DNA from: Paenibacillus eucommiae
Lineage (GTDB): Bacteria; Bacillota; Bacilli; Paenibacillales; NBRC-103111
DNA length: 64,000 nucleotides
Direction: 5' to 3'
Assembly: GCF_017874215.1 (NCBI RefSeq)
Contig: NZ_JAGGLB010000005.1
Location: 124,001-188,000 of the forward strand
A program made the translations under genes and the position numbers. Below are positions 10,401-19,580 of the stretch, one piece after another; positions within the stretch are counted from its first letter, which is position 1; every line of letters starts with the position of its first letter. The notes beneath the pieces were generated by a model, which saw nothing but the letters and a program-made list of their open reading frames with translations, made no database searches and was not told where the DNA came from.

Positions 10401-13400
10401 TCGCACCCGCGGCTGTCCCAGGAACGAAACGGCTGGCCGGCAATATCGTTCAACGTCCACCGCTCGCCAGCCTCCATGCTGGCCAGGTGAATCCGGCTGC
10501 CCAGCATATCGTAATCGCAGCGCATGACAATACGGTCCAAGGCATCGTGAATTTCACGTTGATTCCCTTCTATATCGTAAACGACCCGGCTGCTGTAGTA
10601 TTGCTCAGTCGGTGGATCAGACACAGTGGAAGTGCTGAGCTTGAACTTGTTATGGGTAACAGTAAGGAATGTTCGCCCCAAGGAGTCCAGATGGGCAACC
10701 GTAGGTGTTTCGGCTGCAACAACGGCCTTGAGAGCGGCTTCTTGCTCCTTCGGACCAAGCGCACCTCCCGAGCGCTGCTCCAGCCAGGACGGCAAATAAT
10801 ACGAGTCTGGCAATCGTTGGAAGTAGCTGCCTGCATCCGCATCATCTGCCGGATTGGCTGCCAGCACGGTGTCGGCAACGTTCCATGACTCCTGCCTCCA
10901 GGCATCAGACACTATTTTCTCCCACGTATGATTCGGATGCAGCGCTGCGACTACACGCTGGGCGCAATCGTAGAAAAGGATCGGGCTGACACCGATACTA
11001 ACATCAAGCTCGTAGTGGTGGGTATCCGTGAAAAAAGGCTCAAACTGGCGAACAGGCTTGCCCTTGTTGTTGAAGATCGTCCATCCGCTGCCGACCCAGC
11101 GCGGGCTGATGCTCGCCGGAGTCAGCTCCGGATGGCCATTTTTCATGACGATGAGTCCGCTCACTGGGTCTCGTAGTGGTACAGGGCCGGCTTCAGCCTG
11201 GATTTTGCGCTGAATTTCCCGGCCGAAGCCGTCGGAATAAGCAATACCAAGCTGAATCTTCGTTTCCTGTCCGGAAGCGAGATCGGCATCATGTGTTTCG
11301 CGGGTCAAGGTAGCTGCATAAGCAGGCATCGGAATAGAGTCGTCTCTCGTGCGATAATAGGCGAACAGATCATATACTCTGCGTGATGTGGCTCGTCCAA
11401 GCAGCTTGTGCATATTGGATGCAGGATCCTGAAGCAGAGCAGCCACACTGCTGTCGGTCAGATCCGGTATGAAAGCTTCAAGCGAATCGCCGCGTCTCGG
11501 CAAGTCTTCTGGCTTGCCTGCGACTGCAGTGCCGACAACCATGCCAAGAGCATCACAGGCAACAGCCGAACAGTTTCGGTTGGAATCCATAACAAGTGCA
11601 GCCTGGAGCAGACGATAATCGTGTCCATCGCGAATAAGTGGTTGTTCCGGATCCATGCTGCGTTCGCCGATCGTCGTGCGATTGCCCAGGGCATCTTTCG
11701 TTTCTTGCACAAGCAGATCGTATTTATCGTAATGGACGCTTGTCTCCGTACTGGCCGCATCCGTATGGAAGGGATTGCGGTAACGGAGTGGAAGGAAGAA
11801 GTGTGCTCTGGCGTACGCATACTCCTGCAGCGGTGTGTCGTCCGCATCTGGCGAATACAGGATCGTTCCGGAAGGAATCCACCAATTGCCGTCATGATTG
11901 AACTGCACATATCTTGCTTCATCCTTCATCATGGCAGCTGTGGCACGTCCATCGTATACAGCGGCTAGCAGACCAGGCGTGAATGCAAGCTTATAGCTTG
12001 TAAAAGGAAGGGCAAGTGACTGCAACTGCCCTGGAGGTAATGCTTCAGTCATATCATTGCTGCGATAGAGTGTATGTACGTGCTCAAGCAATCTTTTCTC
12101 CAGCAGGCCAAGGGTGGGAGCTTTCTCATAAGCAATGGCTGATGCAGCAGCTGCGGCGTTCTTCACGATATCGAAGCTGAAGAGGCTGCTGCCTGCTGCA
12201 AGCGTAAGCCCGGTTAATTCATAGCTGCGGGACTCGCAAGGCAGTCGGGTGCGATAATCCGATTGCTCGTCGACGGCATTGGTGAATTGGTTCTCCATAC
12301 AGGTGATGTGCAGCTCACTCTGCTTCCTCTGATCACGCAGCTCCAGAGATGGATCGGGCTTGCGGCGGCCATAGCCAATTGCAGCCGAATGCACGATATT
12401 ACCGAAATCATCAACCTCTAGCGTCAGCTCATGAGCGATTCGCGGATCGGCTGGATTTCTTTCGTAATGATAGTTCACAGCTTCGCGGGCATGAGTGAAA
12501 AAAACCGCATTGCGATGACTGGTCTTGGACTGCAGGAGCCGGACAGCGTAACTATGCTCAGTAACCGTGTAAGGGTGCGGCTCTTTATCTGTTCCGTCAA
12601 GAGCGTATACTTCCTGGCGGAGCATGGAGCCTTTCAGCGCGCGGCATGCTTCACGCTCCTCTTCTATGCTCAGCCCGGCAGGAAGCAGGTGGTCAGGGAG
12701 CAGCAGCCGGCCTGCAGCGGCATCATCCAAGCCGGGTTCCCGATAATATTCACCAGCATCCCGATCATTGAGCTGACCGGCATAGTAGTCTGAGATACGG
12801 CCACGCTCCATATAAGCACCCGTATGATACCAGGTGCGGGTCAGAATGGGCGGAACATGGGAGCTCTCATTCCAATTGGCAGCAGCAGGTATCCTACCCC
12901 CGGCATCAAGTGTGGAGAAAGCTTCCGTGTCCCACTGCTCGACCAGGCCAAAGCCTCTGAATTCACGCTCTTCTCCATCGTAGTAGCCGTGATGGTACGC
13001 ATATTGGTTAACGAATCGATTCCCGCTAATTCGATCTATAGTCTCCACCTTCTCAATCACATGGACGGGAAAAGGAATTCTCGTTATCCAAGGTTTCCCT
13101 GCTAGCTTGTCCGCAAGATAGAAGGTTGTAGAGGACGTATAATGGAAGCGGGACTCTGCACCGAGGTTATTGCTGGCTCCGATTAACAGATGTGGCTTTT
13201 GCCCGCCCATTAAATCAATGTACCGCAGCGGCCGCTGGCTATCTCCCGGCAAAGGAGAAGACCAGACCAGGCAAGCGGTGCCATTGCCAAGTAAATCCGC
13301 GGTCATGACTGCTGCCAAGTTATCAGCAGCAGGAAATGCGGGCAGATGATACGCGTCGCTCCAAAGATTTCCGGACAGATTGAAATAGAGCCGTGCGCCG

Positions 13401-15529
13401 GCCGCTCCCAGGTAAATAAGATCAACGGCCCCTGATCCATCAATATCGGCGAGACGCACACGCTGCTGATTGAACTGGTCCGATATATCCAGCCAAGGCG
13501 CATTATCCATCTCAACCTTGGCACCGAATCGTCCATAACCCTTATTGGGCCAATAGCAAATCTCGCCATTGCGAATACGCACAAGATCGGTAAGGCCATC
13601 TCCACTCATGTCCGCCAGATATATCGACTGCATGCCGTCAGCTATCACCAGCCGGGGCCCCAACTCTTCATCCTGCAGCTGATGCACCCTTTGATCCGGG
13701 CCATATCCTTCCTCGCCAAGCGAAGGATACCAGGTGAACACTTCCTGTTCTGTAATCAGCACATCGGCACGTCCGTCTCCGTTCAAATCGATGAACCGCA
13801 GATTGGGCTCGTCCCATGGAATGCGGGGGATTTGCTTGAAGGACTTGAAGGAATCCCAGCCGCGGTCTTCCGTCCGCTCATAGAATCCGGGCGCCTCCTC
13901 GTCCCGAATAACCAGATCCAAGCGTCCGTCGCCAGCAAGATCAAGGAGCTGCTGGCTTCGCTGGCCGAAGTTGGCCAAAGAAGGTTGGGCGGCTAGAACC
14001 TCCTGAGGCCCGAATCGTCCTTTTCCCCAATTCGGCTTGTAATAATACGCGCCGGCACATTCGGTCAGAATGCCCGATACTCCTTCGCCATCCAGATCGA
14101 TCCACTGCACATTCGTGGCTCCCAGCCCATCTGGCAGGTTGTCCAGACTGTCCGAATCTATTTCCCTAATCTCGCTCTGAATGGCTGCTTTACTATATTC
14201 GAATTCCACAGGCGGAACTGATTTCATGATATAAGCCGCATAGTTGACTCCGCCCCGTGCTATTAGCGGCCGGGTATGATCGCGAACGAAGCCGGATTGG
14301 ACAACGCTGCTTATGAATGAGGCAACACGGGTGCTGCCTTTATGAGCGAGTTCATCTTCAATGGCGACTGGCTGTGAATAATCAAGGTCTGCATATTCGA
14401 ATGCCATCGATTGAACGAGGCAAGGCTCATCGCCCAGCTCGGCGAAATGGTGGAACATAAGCATCCGATGGCAGCGGCGGATCGTCCGTACTTCAAATCC
14501 TGCGCGATAGGAGGAGAACGGGTCCGGCCGCACGGTCCACTTACTGCCTGGATTGACCGCAGCATAAGCATATTGAAGCTTATCGGCCTCCGGCTGGGCA
14601 GCATCAACGTCAAATTCCTCAAAGTGCCCGTCACCATAGTCAAAAACCGCCTCGAACATCCACAGCGTCTGAGTCAGATCGGACTGAATGAGATGCGACG
14701 TAAGGTTTCCGTATTTAATTCTTTTTAAGTACCGGTTGGCTGTGTAGGTCCGATTGCGTTCATTGACTGCCGTCCGGTCAACATGGGCATCATCCTCGGA
14801 AACGTATTCATATACGATGGCGTTGCCTGTATCGTCCCGGCTTTCTTCGATAAGCCATGTGAAAATGCGTGTTGGATCGTTGGGATCAGCGATGCGGTTG
14901 TTTGTATTCTTGCCATAGAGGGTCGTTACATTGCTGTGGGTAATAGAGCGCCAATGGATATCCCCTGTCGTTTTGCGGGTCCATCGTTCAATGCGGGAAA
15001 ATAATCCTTCTGTTCGGGGGCGGTAGCGGTGTATCAAGTAATCCGGCGAGGAGACCGTATCTTCATAGATCCCGCCTTCCGGTTTATTTACAGGCACCAG
15101 GTTATCTGAACCTGATAACATATAGACATCCGAATTCTCGTCATCGCGGTATTCAGGCAGGCCGCCATCCGTCTTGCGTGTTATCGCAGGTAAAGACAGG
15201 CTCCATCCGAAGCCGAAGGGTCCATTGCCAGATCCGGAATCGTAAGATAGCGCAAGCTCGGGGCCAAAACCGCCGCGGCCGGGGCTAACGGGAAGAGGGA
15301 CAGTCATGGAGGCGGTACCTGTTGCCGGATTAACGGCAAATTTCTCTGCAATACCCCTGATGGCTCCACCTCCTTTAGGAAGAGAGAGGGTTGGGGAGGC
15401 AAAGGCGTGCTGCTTCGTTAGGCTGCTTGCTGGTTTGTTAAGATCAGTCAATAGCTGTCTCTCCCATCTGCTCTGGTCTGAGTGAGAAACATAAGCTGCC
15501 TGTATAAATGGATTTACCAGATTAGGCAT
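7490..15529 (-). CDS. Fused TcB-TcC toxin protein with C-terminal YwqJ-like deaminase
   Basis: This 2679-residue protein joins the TcB and TcC parts that are separate genes in Photorhabdus. An SpvB-type start (PKGGGAIRGIAEKF near 51, FGPELALSYDSGSGNGPFGF near 88) leads into FG-GAP-like propeller repeats (for example DLNGDGRADVLI) and the TcB middle domains. YD/RHS repeats follow and end in the conserved RHS core (SGLYYYGARYYVPWLGRW, then NNPIVHIDPNG, closing near 2305). In TcC proteins this shell self-cleaves and encloses a toxic tail. The tail here (2306-2679) begins with a long Ala/Gly-rich hydrophobic stretch and ends with HAE (His2593, Glu2595) and CSRC (Cys2641, Cys2644), the zinc-site pattern of deaminase-fold toxins. 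The surrounding CSYSTNGV resembles the YwqJ family. No good ribosome site precedes the ATG at 15529. A GGAGG inside codons 52-54 has no start codon at useful distance. Family calls are firm; deaminase activity and substrate are inferred. Confidence 0.93.
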   Translation of the reverse strand: MPNLVNPFIQAAYVSHSDQSRWERQLLTDLNKPASSLTKQHAFASPTLSLPKGGGAIRGIAEKFAVNPATGTASMTVPLPVSPGRGGFGPELALSYDSGSGNGPFGFGWSLSLPAITRKTDGGLPEYRDDENSDVYMLSGSDNLVPVNKPEGGIYEDTVSSPDYLIHRYRPRTEGLFSRIERWTRKTTGDIHWRSITHSNVTTLYGKNTNNRIADPNDPTRIFTWLIEESRDDTGNAIVYEYVSEDDAHVDRTAVNERNRTYTANRYLKRIKYGNLTSHLIQSDLTQTLWMFEAVFDYGDGHFEEFDVDAAQPEADKLQYAYAAVNPGSKWTVRPDPFSSYRAGFEVRTIRRCHRMLMFHHFAELGDEPCLVQSMAFEYADLDYSQPVAIEDELAHKGSTRVASFISSVVQSGFVRDHTRPLIARGGVNYAAYIMKSVPPVEFEYSKAAIQSEIREIDSDSLDNLPDGLGATNVQWIDLDGEGVSGILTECAGAYYYKPNWGKGRFGPQEVLAAQPSLANFGQRSQQLLDLAGDGRLDLVIRDEEAPGFYERTEDRGWDSFKSFKQIPRIPWDEPNLRFIDLNGDGRADVLITEQEVFTWYPSLGEEGYGPDQRVHQLQDEELGPRLVIADGMQSIYLADMSGDGLTDLVRIRNGEICYWPNKGYGRFGAKVEMDNAPWLDISDQFNQQRVRLADIDGSGAVDLIYLGAAGARLYFNLSGNLWSDAYHLPAFPAADNLAAVMTADLLGNGTACLVWSSPLPGDSQRPLRYIDLMGGQKPHLLIGASNNLGAESRFHYTSSTTFYLADKLAGKPWITRIPFPVHVIEKVETIDRISGNRFVNQYAYHHGYYDGEEREFRGFGLVEQWDTEAFSTLDAGGRIPAAANWNESSHVPPILTRTWYHTGAYMERGRISDYYAGQLNDRDAGEYYREPGLDDAAAGRLLLPDHLLPAGLSIEEEREACRALKGSMLRQEVYALDGTDKEPHPYTVTEHSYAVRLLQSKTSHRNAVFFTHAREAVNYHYERNPADPRIAHELTLEVDDFGNIVHSAAIGYGRRKPDPSLELRDQRKQSELHITCMENQFTNAVDEQSDYRTRLPCESRSYELTGLTLAAGSSLFSFDIVKNAAAAASAIAYEKAPTLGLLEKRLLEHVHTLYRSNDMTEALPPGQLQSLALPFTSYKLAFTPGLLAAVYDGRATAAMMKDEARYVQFNHDGNWWIPSGTILYSPDADDTPLQEYAYARAHFFLPLRYRNPFHTDAASTETSVHYDKYDLLVQETKDALGNRTTIGERSMDPEQPLIRDGHDYRLLQAALVMDSNRNCSAVACDALGMVVGTAVAGKPEDLPRRGDSLEAFIPDLTDSSVAALLQDPASNMHKLLGRATSRRVYDLFAYYRTRDDSIPMPAYAATLTRETHDADLASGQETKIQLGIAYSDGFGREIQRKIQAEAGPVPLRDPVSGLIVMKNGHPELTPASISPRWVGSGWTIFNNKGKPVRQFEPFFTDTHHYELDVSIGVSPILFYDCAQRVVAALHPNHTWEKIVSDAWRQESWNVADTVLAANPADDADAGSYFQRLPDSYYLPSWLEQRSGGALGPKEQEAALKAVVAAETPTVAHLDSLGRTFLTVTHNKFKLSTSTVSDPPTEQYYSSRVVYDIEGNQREIHDALDRIVMRCDYDMLGSRIHLASMEAGERWTLNDIAGQPFRSWDSRGCELRTIYDTLRRPAGSYMWEDNGPELLVERTVYGESQPDPEAANLRGRAVQSYDQAGVATNVIFDFKGNLLQSELTLAREYKTTLDWSTAVPLEQKSFTTANSFDAMNRPVELIAPDGSRIRPFYNEANLLDRVEASLRGAAAVTTFITGIDYDAKGQRARLDYGTDDGAGISTFYTYNPDTFQLTNLRTVRHAAGFTGTDSPGQVQNLHYSYDPAGNITRIRDDSQQTVFFRNRRVEPSTGYTYDAINRLIEASGREHLGQNAGQPGQSSPPPPDHLDSFRSRQEQPGDGHAMGLYTEQYVYDAAGNILAVQHRGSDPVLPGWTRSYTYNEASQLEPGKMNNRLSATGVGPGIGATAEPYRYDGKAGLHGSITAMPHLQLMLWDYRDQLLASSQQAAGNGAVPETTWYVYDAKGQRVRKVTERQAAAGQQPTRKSERIYLAGFELYREYAGDGTTVKLERETLHIMDDSERIAVVETRTIGNDGSPGQLIRYQLGNHLGSASLELGRDAQILSYEEYYPYGSTSYQGAGRAAEAPKRYRYSGKERDEESGLYYYGARYYVPWLGRWLSCDPGGLMDGPNLYVFVRNNPIVHIDPNGMWTWKQAAIVAAVVTVAVVVTVATAGAGAIAVSAAAAAVGGTAAGATGAAAVTFAGTVAVGAAAGALSGGAADLTAQALTREPGQDIDLRRAGAAAAGGGAAGGALSIIPGASAARAVGQAVRTGRTAAQAVAAARTATAATGSLGGQVARGAGKGIVAGAAGGAVQESTRQVASGEVEANGGLNMDEVGAATLTGAAFGGGGAVVGTLGRAAVRNVRVRLSARAAARDGKGPAAAAVHEPASDQVLTGTNAAPGREMHPLLEQRMREFGELPSQTHPNYYGRPGQQHAEMNALSDALYAREAALGRSVTADDLSDLLLHVQQRSGRAAGSAMPRCSRCSYSTNGVDRTSQLANGEQEQFKTIMSGGWPDDRPF

Positions 15530-15833
15530 ATTGTAACACTCGATATTTGGAAAAAAATAGGTTCCTAAGTTGTATTTATAACTCGTTCTTTAAGCACAAA
15601 ATATGCGCCTTAGGACATAGATGCTGTGAACGAATATGCAATCTAGATCAGTATTAACAGTAATATTTGGGACTATAATGCTATGGAGTGTTGTCTGTAT
15701 ACGCCGCTACTTCGACATTCTTTTAAATGTATATTAATTCCCAATAAAATACATAAACCAAAAATGCTGCCGCTCATTTAACGCTTACTCTTCCAAGCTC
15801 TGTTTGTTATAATCCATGTAAGAGGTGATTTGG
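15530..15833. other. Divergent intergenic region, toxin operon versus P-type ATPase
   Basis: About 300 bp of AT-rich DNA separate two divergent genes. On the plus side a TATAAT (15808-15813) lies about 20 bp before the ATPase start, with a weak TTACTC at 15785-15790, 17 bp further upstream. It would give a very short leader ending at the ribosome site AGAGGTG (15821-15827). For the toxin gene no convincing promoter was seen, although ATAAAT and TACAAT words occur upstream of 15529. No operator or repeat was recognised. Confidence 0.4.
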
Positions 15834-18485
15834 ATGTGGTTTTCTAAAACTCAAAATGAGGCTCTACAAGAGCTGCAGGTCGATCCTGCGGTGGGTTTAA
15901 AAACAGAAGAAGTGCAGTCCAGACTAGAGCGATACGGCCCTAACAGATTGAAGGGCAAACCGAAGAAAAGCTTGATTTCCCTCTTTTTCGAACAGCTAAA
16001 GGATATGCTCATCTATGTGCTGCTTGGTGCGGCGGTTGTCACATTTGCTGTTGGAGAATATGTAGATGCGATCATCATCCTTATCGTCGTTGTGCTTAAT
16101 GCGGTAATTGGTCTGATCCAGGAGAACAAAGCTGAGAAAGCCATCGAAGCGCTGCAGCAAATGACGACGCCTAAATCTATCGTTAGACGTGATGGAGAAG
16201 TGAAAGAAATTCATTCAGGAGACATTGTTCCTGGTGATATCGTCCTGATAGATGCAGGCAGATACATCCCTGCAGATCTGCGGCTGATAGAAAGTGCGAA
16301 TCTGCAGATCGAGGAATCGGCATTAACAGGTGAATCCGTGCCTTCGAATAAGGCAGCTGAGGATCTTTATAAAGATCCAGGTACGCCTATAGGAGATCTA
16401 TCCAATATGGCTTTTATGTCAACCCTTGCTACCTATGGAAGAGGTGAGGGTGTTGTAGTCGCTACGGCTATGGAAACGGAAATGGGGAAAATAGCCAAGA
16501 TCCTGGATGAAGATCTCAATGAGAAGACCCCGCTGCAAAAACGGCTGGAGGAGCTTGGGAAAATACTGGGATATGCGGCGATAGGCATTTGTGTGCTTAT
16601 TTTTATCATTGGCCTGTTTCAGCAAAGAGATCTTTTCGAGCTGTTCCTAACGTCCATCAGCTTGGCAGTAGCGGCCATTCCGGAAGGCCTTCCTGCCATT
16701 GTGGCCATCGTATTAGCACTTGGTGTTGCAAGAATGTCCAAGATTAACGCGATTGTGAAAAAGCTTCCTGCAGTCGAAGCCTTAGGCTCAGTCAATATCA
16801 TTTGTTCAGACAAAACAGGGACGCTTACGCAAAATAAAATGACAGTCGTGAAGCACTACACATCGAATAAACTCCAGGATGAACCTCCTGTCGAGCTTAT
16901 CAAAGCATTCGTGTTATGCTCAGATGCTACCCTCGACGAGAATGATAGCAGTACAGGAGATCCTACGGAAGTCGCTTTACTTGTATTCGGAGAACAGTAT
17001 AAGCTGACGAAGAAATCCTTGGATGCAGAGCACCAGCGGGCTTCCGAGAAACCATTTGATTCGGACCGCAAGCTGATGTCTACGTTAAATGAAACCGAAA
17101 CCGGTTATCGGGTACATACAAAGGGTGCAATTGACCAGCTTGTGCAAATTTCAACATCTGTTATTGTGGAGGGAAAGATCGTCCCCCTGACGGATGAACT
17201 GAAGCAGCAATATCTGCAGATTGCCGAAGAAATGTCGGATAGCGCTTTACGAATACTTGGAGCAGCTTATAAGGATACAGATCGTCTCATCCCTCCTGGT
17301 GAAATGGAGCAGGATCTTACGTTTCTTGGTTTCGTAGGAATGATTGATCCACCAAGGCTTGAAGTGAAGGACGCAATACAGGAAGCAACCATGGCTGGCA
17401 TTACTTCCGTGATGATTACTGGGGATCACAAGAACACGGCTGCAGCCATTGCCAAAGAGCTTGGAATCGCCGATTCTATTGAACAGAGTATGACAGGAGC
17501 AGAAATAGATCAATTATCTGATGAAGCTTTTTCACAAAAAATTAAAGATATCAGGGTATTTGCCCGCGTTTCCCCCGAACATAAAGTAAGGATTGTCAAA
17601 GCCTTCAAAGCAGCCGGACATACGGTTTCCATGACGGGCGACGGAGTGAATGATGCACCTTCCCTGAAAAATGCCGATGTCGGGGTTGCTATGGGGATTA
17701 CAGGCACGGATGTGTCCAAGGGTGCAAGTGACGTTATATTAACGGACGATAATTTCTCGACCATTGTGCATGCGATTCGGGAGGGCAGAAATATTTATTC
17801 GAATATCAGGAAGGCGGTTATATTCCTGCTGTCCTGCAACCTCGGGGAGGTTATTGCGATCCTTGCGTCGATCGTGTTTTTCTGGCCCGTGCCGCTGCTT
17901 GCCACGCAAATTCTCTGGGTTAATCTGGTGACCGATACGCTGCCTGCCATTGCACTTGGCGTTGATCCTGGCGAGGATGATGTGATGAAAAGGAAGCCGC
18001 GGGACCCGAAGGAGAGCTTCTTTGCGCAAGGAGCAGGTGTGCGAGCCATTCTTGGCGGGACGCTGATAGGGGGATTAACTTTGGCGGCCTTCTATATCGG
18101 ACTGCGTGAGCACGGTTATAGCCTGGGCTCAGCCGGTATTTCGGAAGAGGCCATGACGTATGCGAGAACGATGGCTTTTGTGGTGCTTGCGGCATCGCAG
18201 CTGTTTTACTCTTTATCGATGAGAAGTATGACCAAATCTATTTTTCAGGTCGGGTTATTTTCCAACAAATTGTTAATAGGTGCTGTCATTCTCGGCTTGG
18301 CTCTGCAGTTTGCGGTGATTACAATTCCTGTGCTTGCCGAAGCGTTCAAGGTGCATAATCTTGGGCTCAACGACTGGGGACTAGTTATTGTCCTGGCCTT
18401 AATTCCACTCGCGATAAACGAAGTGATCAAGCTGGTTGGACGTCTGGGGAGCAAAAAGGAGAATGCATCTTCAACGAATGCCTAA
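15834..18485 (+). CDS. P-type calcium-transporting ATPase (type IIA)
   Basis: This is an 883-residue membrane pump that uses ATP to export Ca2+. The start chosen is ATG 15834, 6 nt after AGAGGTG; an in-frame GTG at 15825 would overlap that ribosome site. Visible motifs are TGES (actuator), CSDKTGTLTQNKM with the phosphorylated Asp near residue 326, and TGDGVNDAPSLK (hinge). Both SERCA-type Ca2+ sites appear complete: PEGLP in M4, NLGE in M5 and NLVTD in M6. Length and motifs match the Bacillus subtilis YloB type (about 890 residues). It stands alone, divergent from the toxin operon. Ca2+ rather than Mn2+ as main ion is inferred from the conserved site residues. Confidence 0.93.
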   Translation: MWFSKTQNEALQELQVDPAVGLKTEEVQSRLERYGPNRLKGKPKKSLISLFFEQLKDMLIYVLLGAAVVTFAVGEYVDAIIILIVVVLNAVIGLIQENKAEKAIEALQQMTTPKSIVRRDGEVKEIHSGDIVPGDIVLIDAGRYIPADLRLIESANLQIEESALTGESVPSNKAAEDLYKDPGTPIGDLSNMAFMSTLATYGRGEGVVVATAMETEMGKIAKILDEDLNEKTPLQKRLEELGKILGYAAIGICVLIFIIGLFQQRDLFELFLTSISLAVAAIPEGLPAIVAIVLALGVARMSKINAIVKKLPAVEALGSVNIICSDKTGTLTQNKMTVVKHYTSNKLQDEPPVELIKAFVLCSDATLDENDSSTGDPTEVALLVFGEQYKLTKKSLDAEHQRASEKPFDSDRKLMSTLNETETGYRVHTKGAIDQLVQISTSVIVEGKIVPLTDELKQQYLQIAEEMSDSALRILGAAYKDTDRLIPPGEMEQDLTFLGFVGMIDPPRLEVKDAIQEATMAGITSVMITGDHKNTAAAIAKELGIADSIEQSMTGAEIDQLSDEAFSQKIKDIRVFARVSPEHKVRIVKAFKAAGHTVSMTGDGVNDAPSLKNADVGVAMGITGTDVSKGASDVILTDDNFSTIVHAIREGRNIYSNIRKAVIFLLSCNLGEVIAILASIVFFWPVPLLATQILWVNLVTDTLPAIALGVDPGEDDVMKRKPRDPKESFFAQGAGVRAILGGTLIGGLTLAAFYIGLREHGYSLGSAGISEEAMTYARTMAFVVLAASQLFYSLSMRSMTKSIFQVGLFSNKLLIGAVILGLALQFAVITIPVLAEAFKVHNLGLNDWGLVIVLALIPLAINEVIKLVGRLGSKKENASSTNA

Positions 18486-18535
18486 TCTTTATGGCTAATC
18501 CTTATGTGAAACTGAGTAGCCTAAGCATTTTAACT

Positions 18536-18826
18536 CTAGTTCTTACTTTCATTTATTTTTACTAAAAAGGGTTTTCTAATTAAATTATAATGATAACTTA
18601 TAAAATAGTCCTTTCCTTCTTCTAAAAAAGGCCACACAATATCGGGAGTTCGAATGGTAACTTCTTTATTATCCTTGTGCACTTTAATAAAATTTTGATC
18701 ATTCATAGTAACTTTTTTCTCTAAAGTAACAATTGCTACTGTGCTTGATGTTATAAAAAAATAATAAAACAAAGTACAACTTAGCATAACCAACAAAAAG
18801 ATTCCTATTTTTATTTTAAACTTCAT
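18536..18826 (-). CDS. Small membrane-anchored hypothetical protein
   Basis: This 96-residue protein has a basic N-terminus and one hydrophobic segment (about 6-30) with a Cys at 17 (VMLSC) that is only a poor lipobox. A short extracytoplasmic beta-rich part follows. I do not recognise a family. The ribosome site is weak (GAAAGATG about 10 nt upstream). The middle and end (N.Q..I..K, W.FLE...Y.ISY, LVKI) resemble the lipoprotein at 46520-46855, so the two may be distant paralogues. AT-rich composition separates it from the ATPase gene with which it converges. Confidence 0.6.
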   Translation of the reverse strand: MKFKIKIGIFLLVMLSCTLFYYFFITSSTVAIVTLEKKVTMNDQNFIKVHKDNKEVTIRTPDIVWPFLEEGKDYFISYHYNLIRKPFLVKINESKN

Positions 18827-18876
18827 ATCGGCATCACATCTTTCTTTGGGGTAGTAGTTCTAACTGCAACTCCATG

Positions 18877-18949
18877 AAAATGCACCTCGCGTATCGGTTT
18901 GATGGTTGTAGTGGTGCGTCCATTTTACCATTTCGCTTCGGTGCATTTT
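18877..18949. repeat. Inverted repeat with long loop
   Basis: Perfect 10-bp arms AAAATGCACC (18877-18886) and GGTGCATTTT (18940-18949) enclose about 53 nt. A T5 run at the right end would suit plus-strand termination, but the loop is long and a minus-strand gene intervenes, so its role is unclear. Confidence 0.35.
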
Positions 18950-19009
18950 TGTTTTCATTTGATATGGTGGGCTTTTTTTATTAACTTACGGGACAATCAT
19001 GTTCAAAAT

Positions 19010-19519
19010 TTACAGATACCCTGTTTGTTGAAGACTATTCAAATACTGACCGTATTTCGGATTTTTTGGTACGCAATCTTGTGGAGCGATCCCATTTAAA
19101 ACTAATAACTCATGAAACAATTTTTCGTTAAGTCCTTGAAGTGTAAAAGAACTAATGTTTTCCTTGTTTTTACTTTCTAAAATGATTATTATCAGTTTTC
19201 CCTGTTGAATTTTCCTCCATAACGAAGCATTAACTTCATTTTCTTCAGGTAAGAGTGAAGTCTGGTTCTCTGAAAGTTCCTTATGACTAGCCTTTTCAAC
19301 CTCAGTAAATAAATGACTTAACACTGTTTCGTCCATTATCATGTAACATGCAGCTATGTCATCATAATTTATGTTCGGATCAGCTTTTATATTTCCAAGT
19401 AAGTCTTTCTGGCATTTAACAGCGCCATATTTTTGTCGCAGTATTTTATCAACTTGGTCTAAAGAATAAATCAGTGGCAAGTTTAATTGTATGAACTTTT
19501 CGTGAAGTATTTGATCCAT
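19010..19519 (-). CDS. Hypothetical protein, 169 residues
   Basis: A soluble, acidic 169-residue protein without signal peptide or membrane segment. The start ATG 19519 has a good ribosome site (AGGAG, 7 nt). A hydrophobic strand (KLIIIILES, about 109-117) sits in a mixed alpha/beta pattern. No family or catalytic motif was recognised. It precedes two other small minus-strand genes of unknown function and is AT-rich, which might indicate a strain-specific insertion between the ATPase and the glycerol genes. Gene status is well supported by the ribosome site; function is unknown. Confidence 0.7.
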   Translation of the reverse strand: MDQILHEKFIQLNLPLIYSLDQVDKILRQKYGAVKCQKDLLGNIKADPNINYDDIAACYMIMDETVLSHLFTEVEKASHKELSENQTSLLPEENEVNASLWRKIQQGKLIIIILESKNKENISSFTLQGLNEKLFHELLVLNGIAPQDCVPKNPKYGQYLNSLQQTGYL

Positions 19520-19580
19520 AAGATCGCTCCTATTTAAGCCTCATATGCAACAAGCGCTTTTATTTATTAGAATAAATTAA

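Noticed and set aside
11408..11968. 186-residue plus-strand frame opposite the TcB part
   Set aside because: Antisense to conserved TcB sequence, no ribosome site.
15355..15385. Strong GGAGG ribosome-site-like sequence inside the TcB-TcC gene as an alternative start
   Set aside because: It encodes the conserved PKGGGAIRG of the SpvB domain and no ATG, GTG or TTG lies at useful distance in frame.
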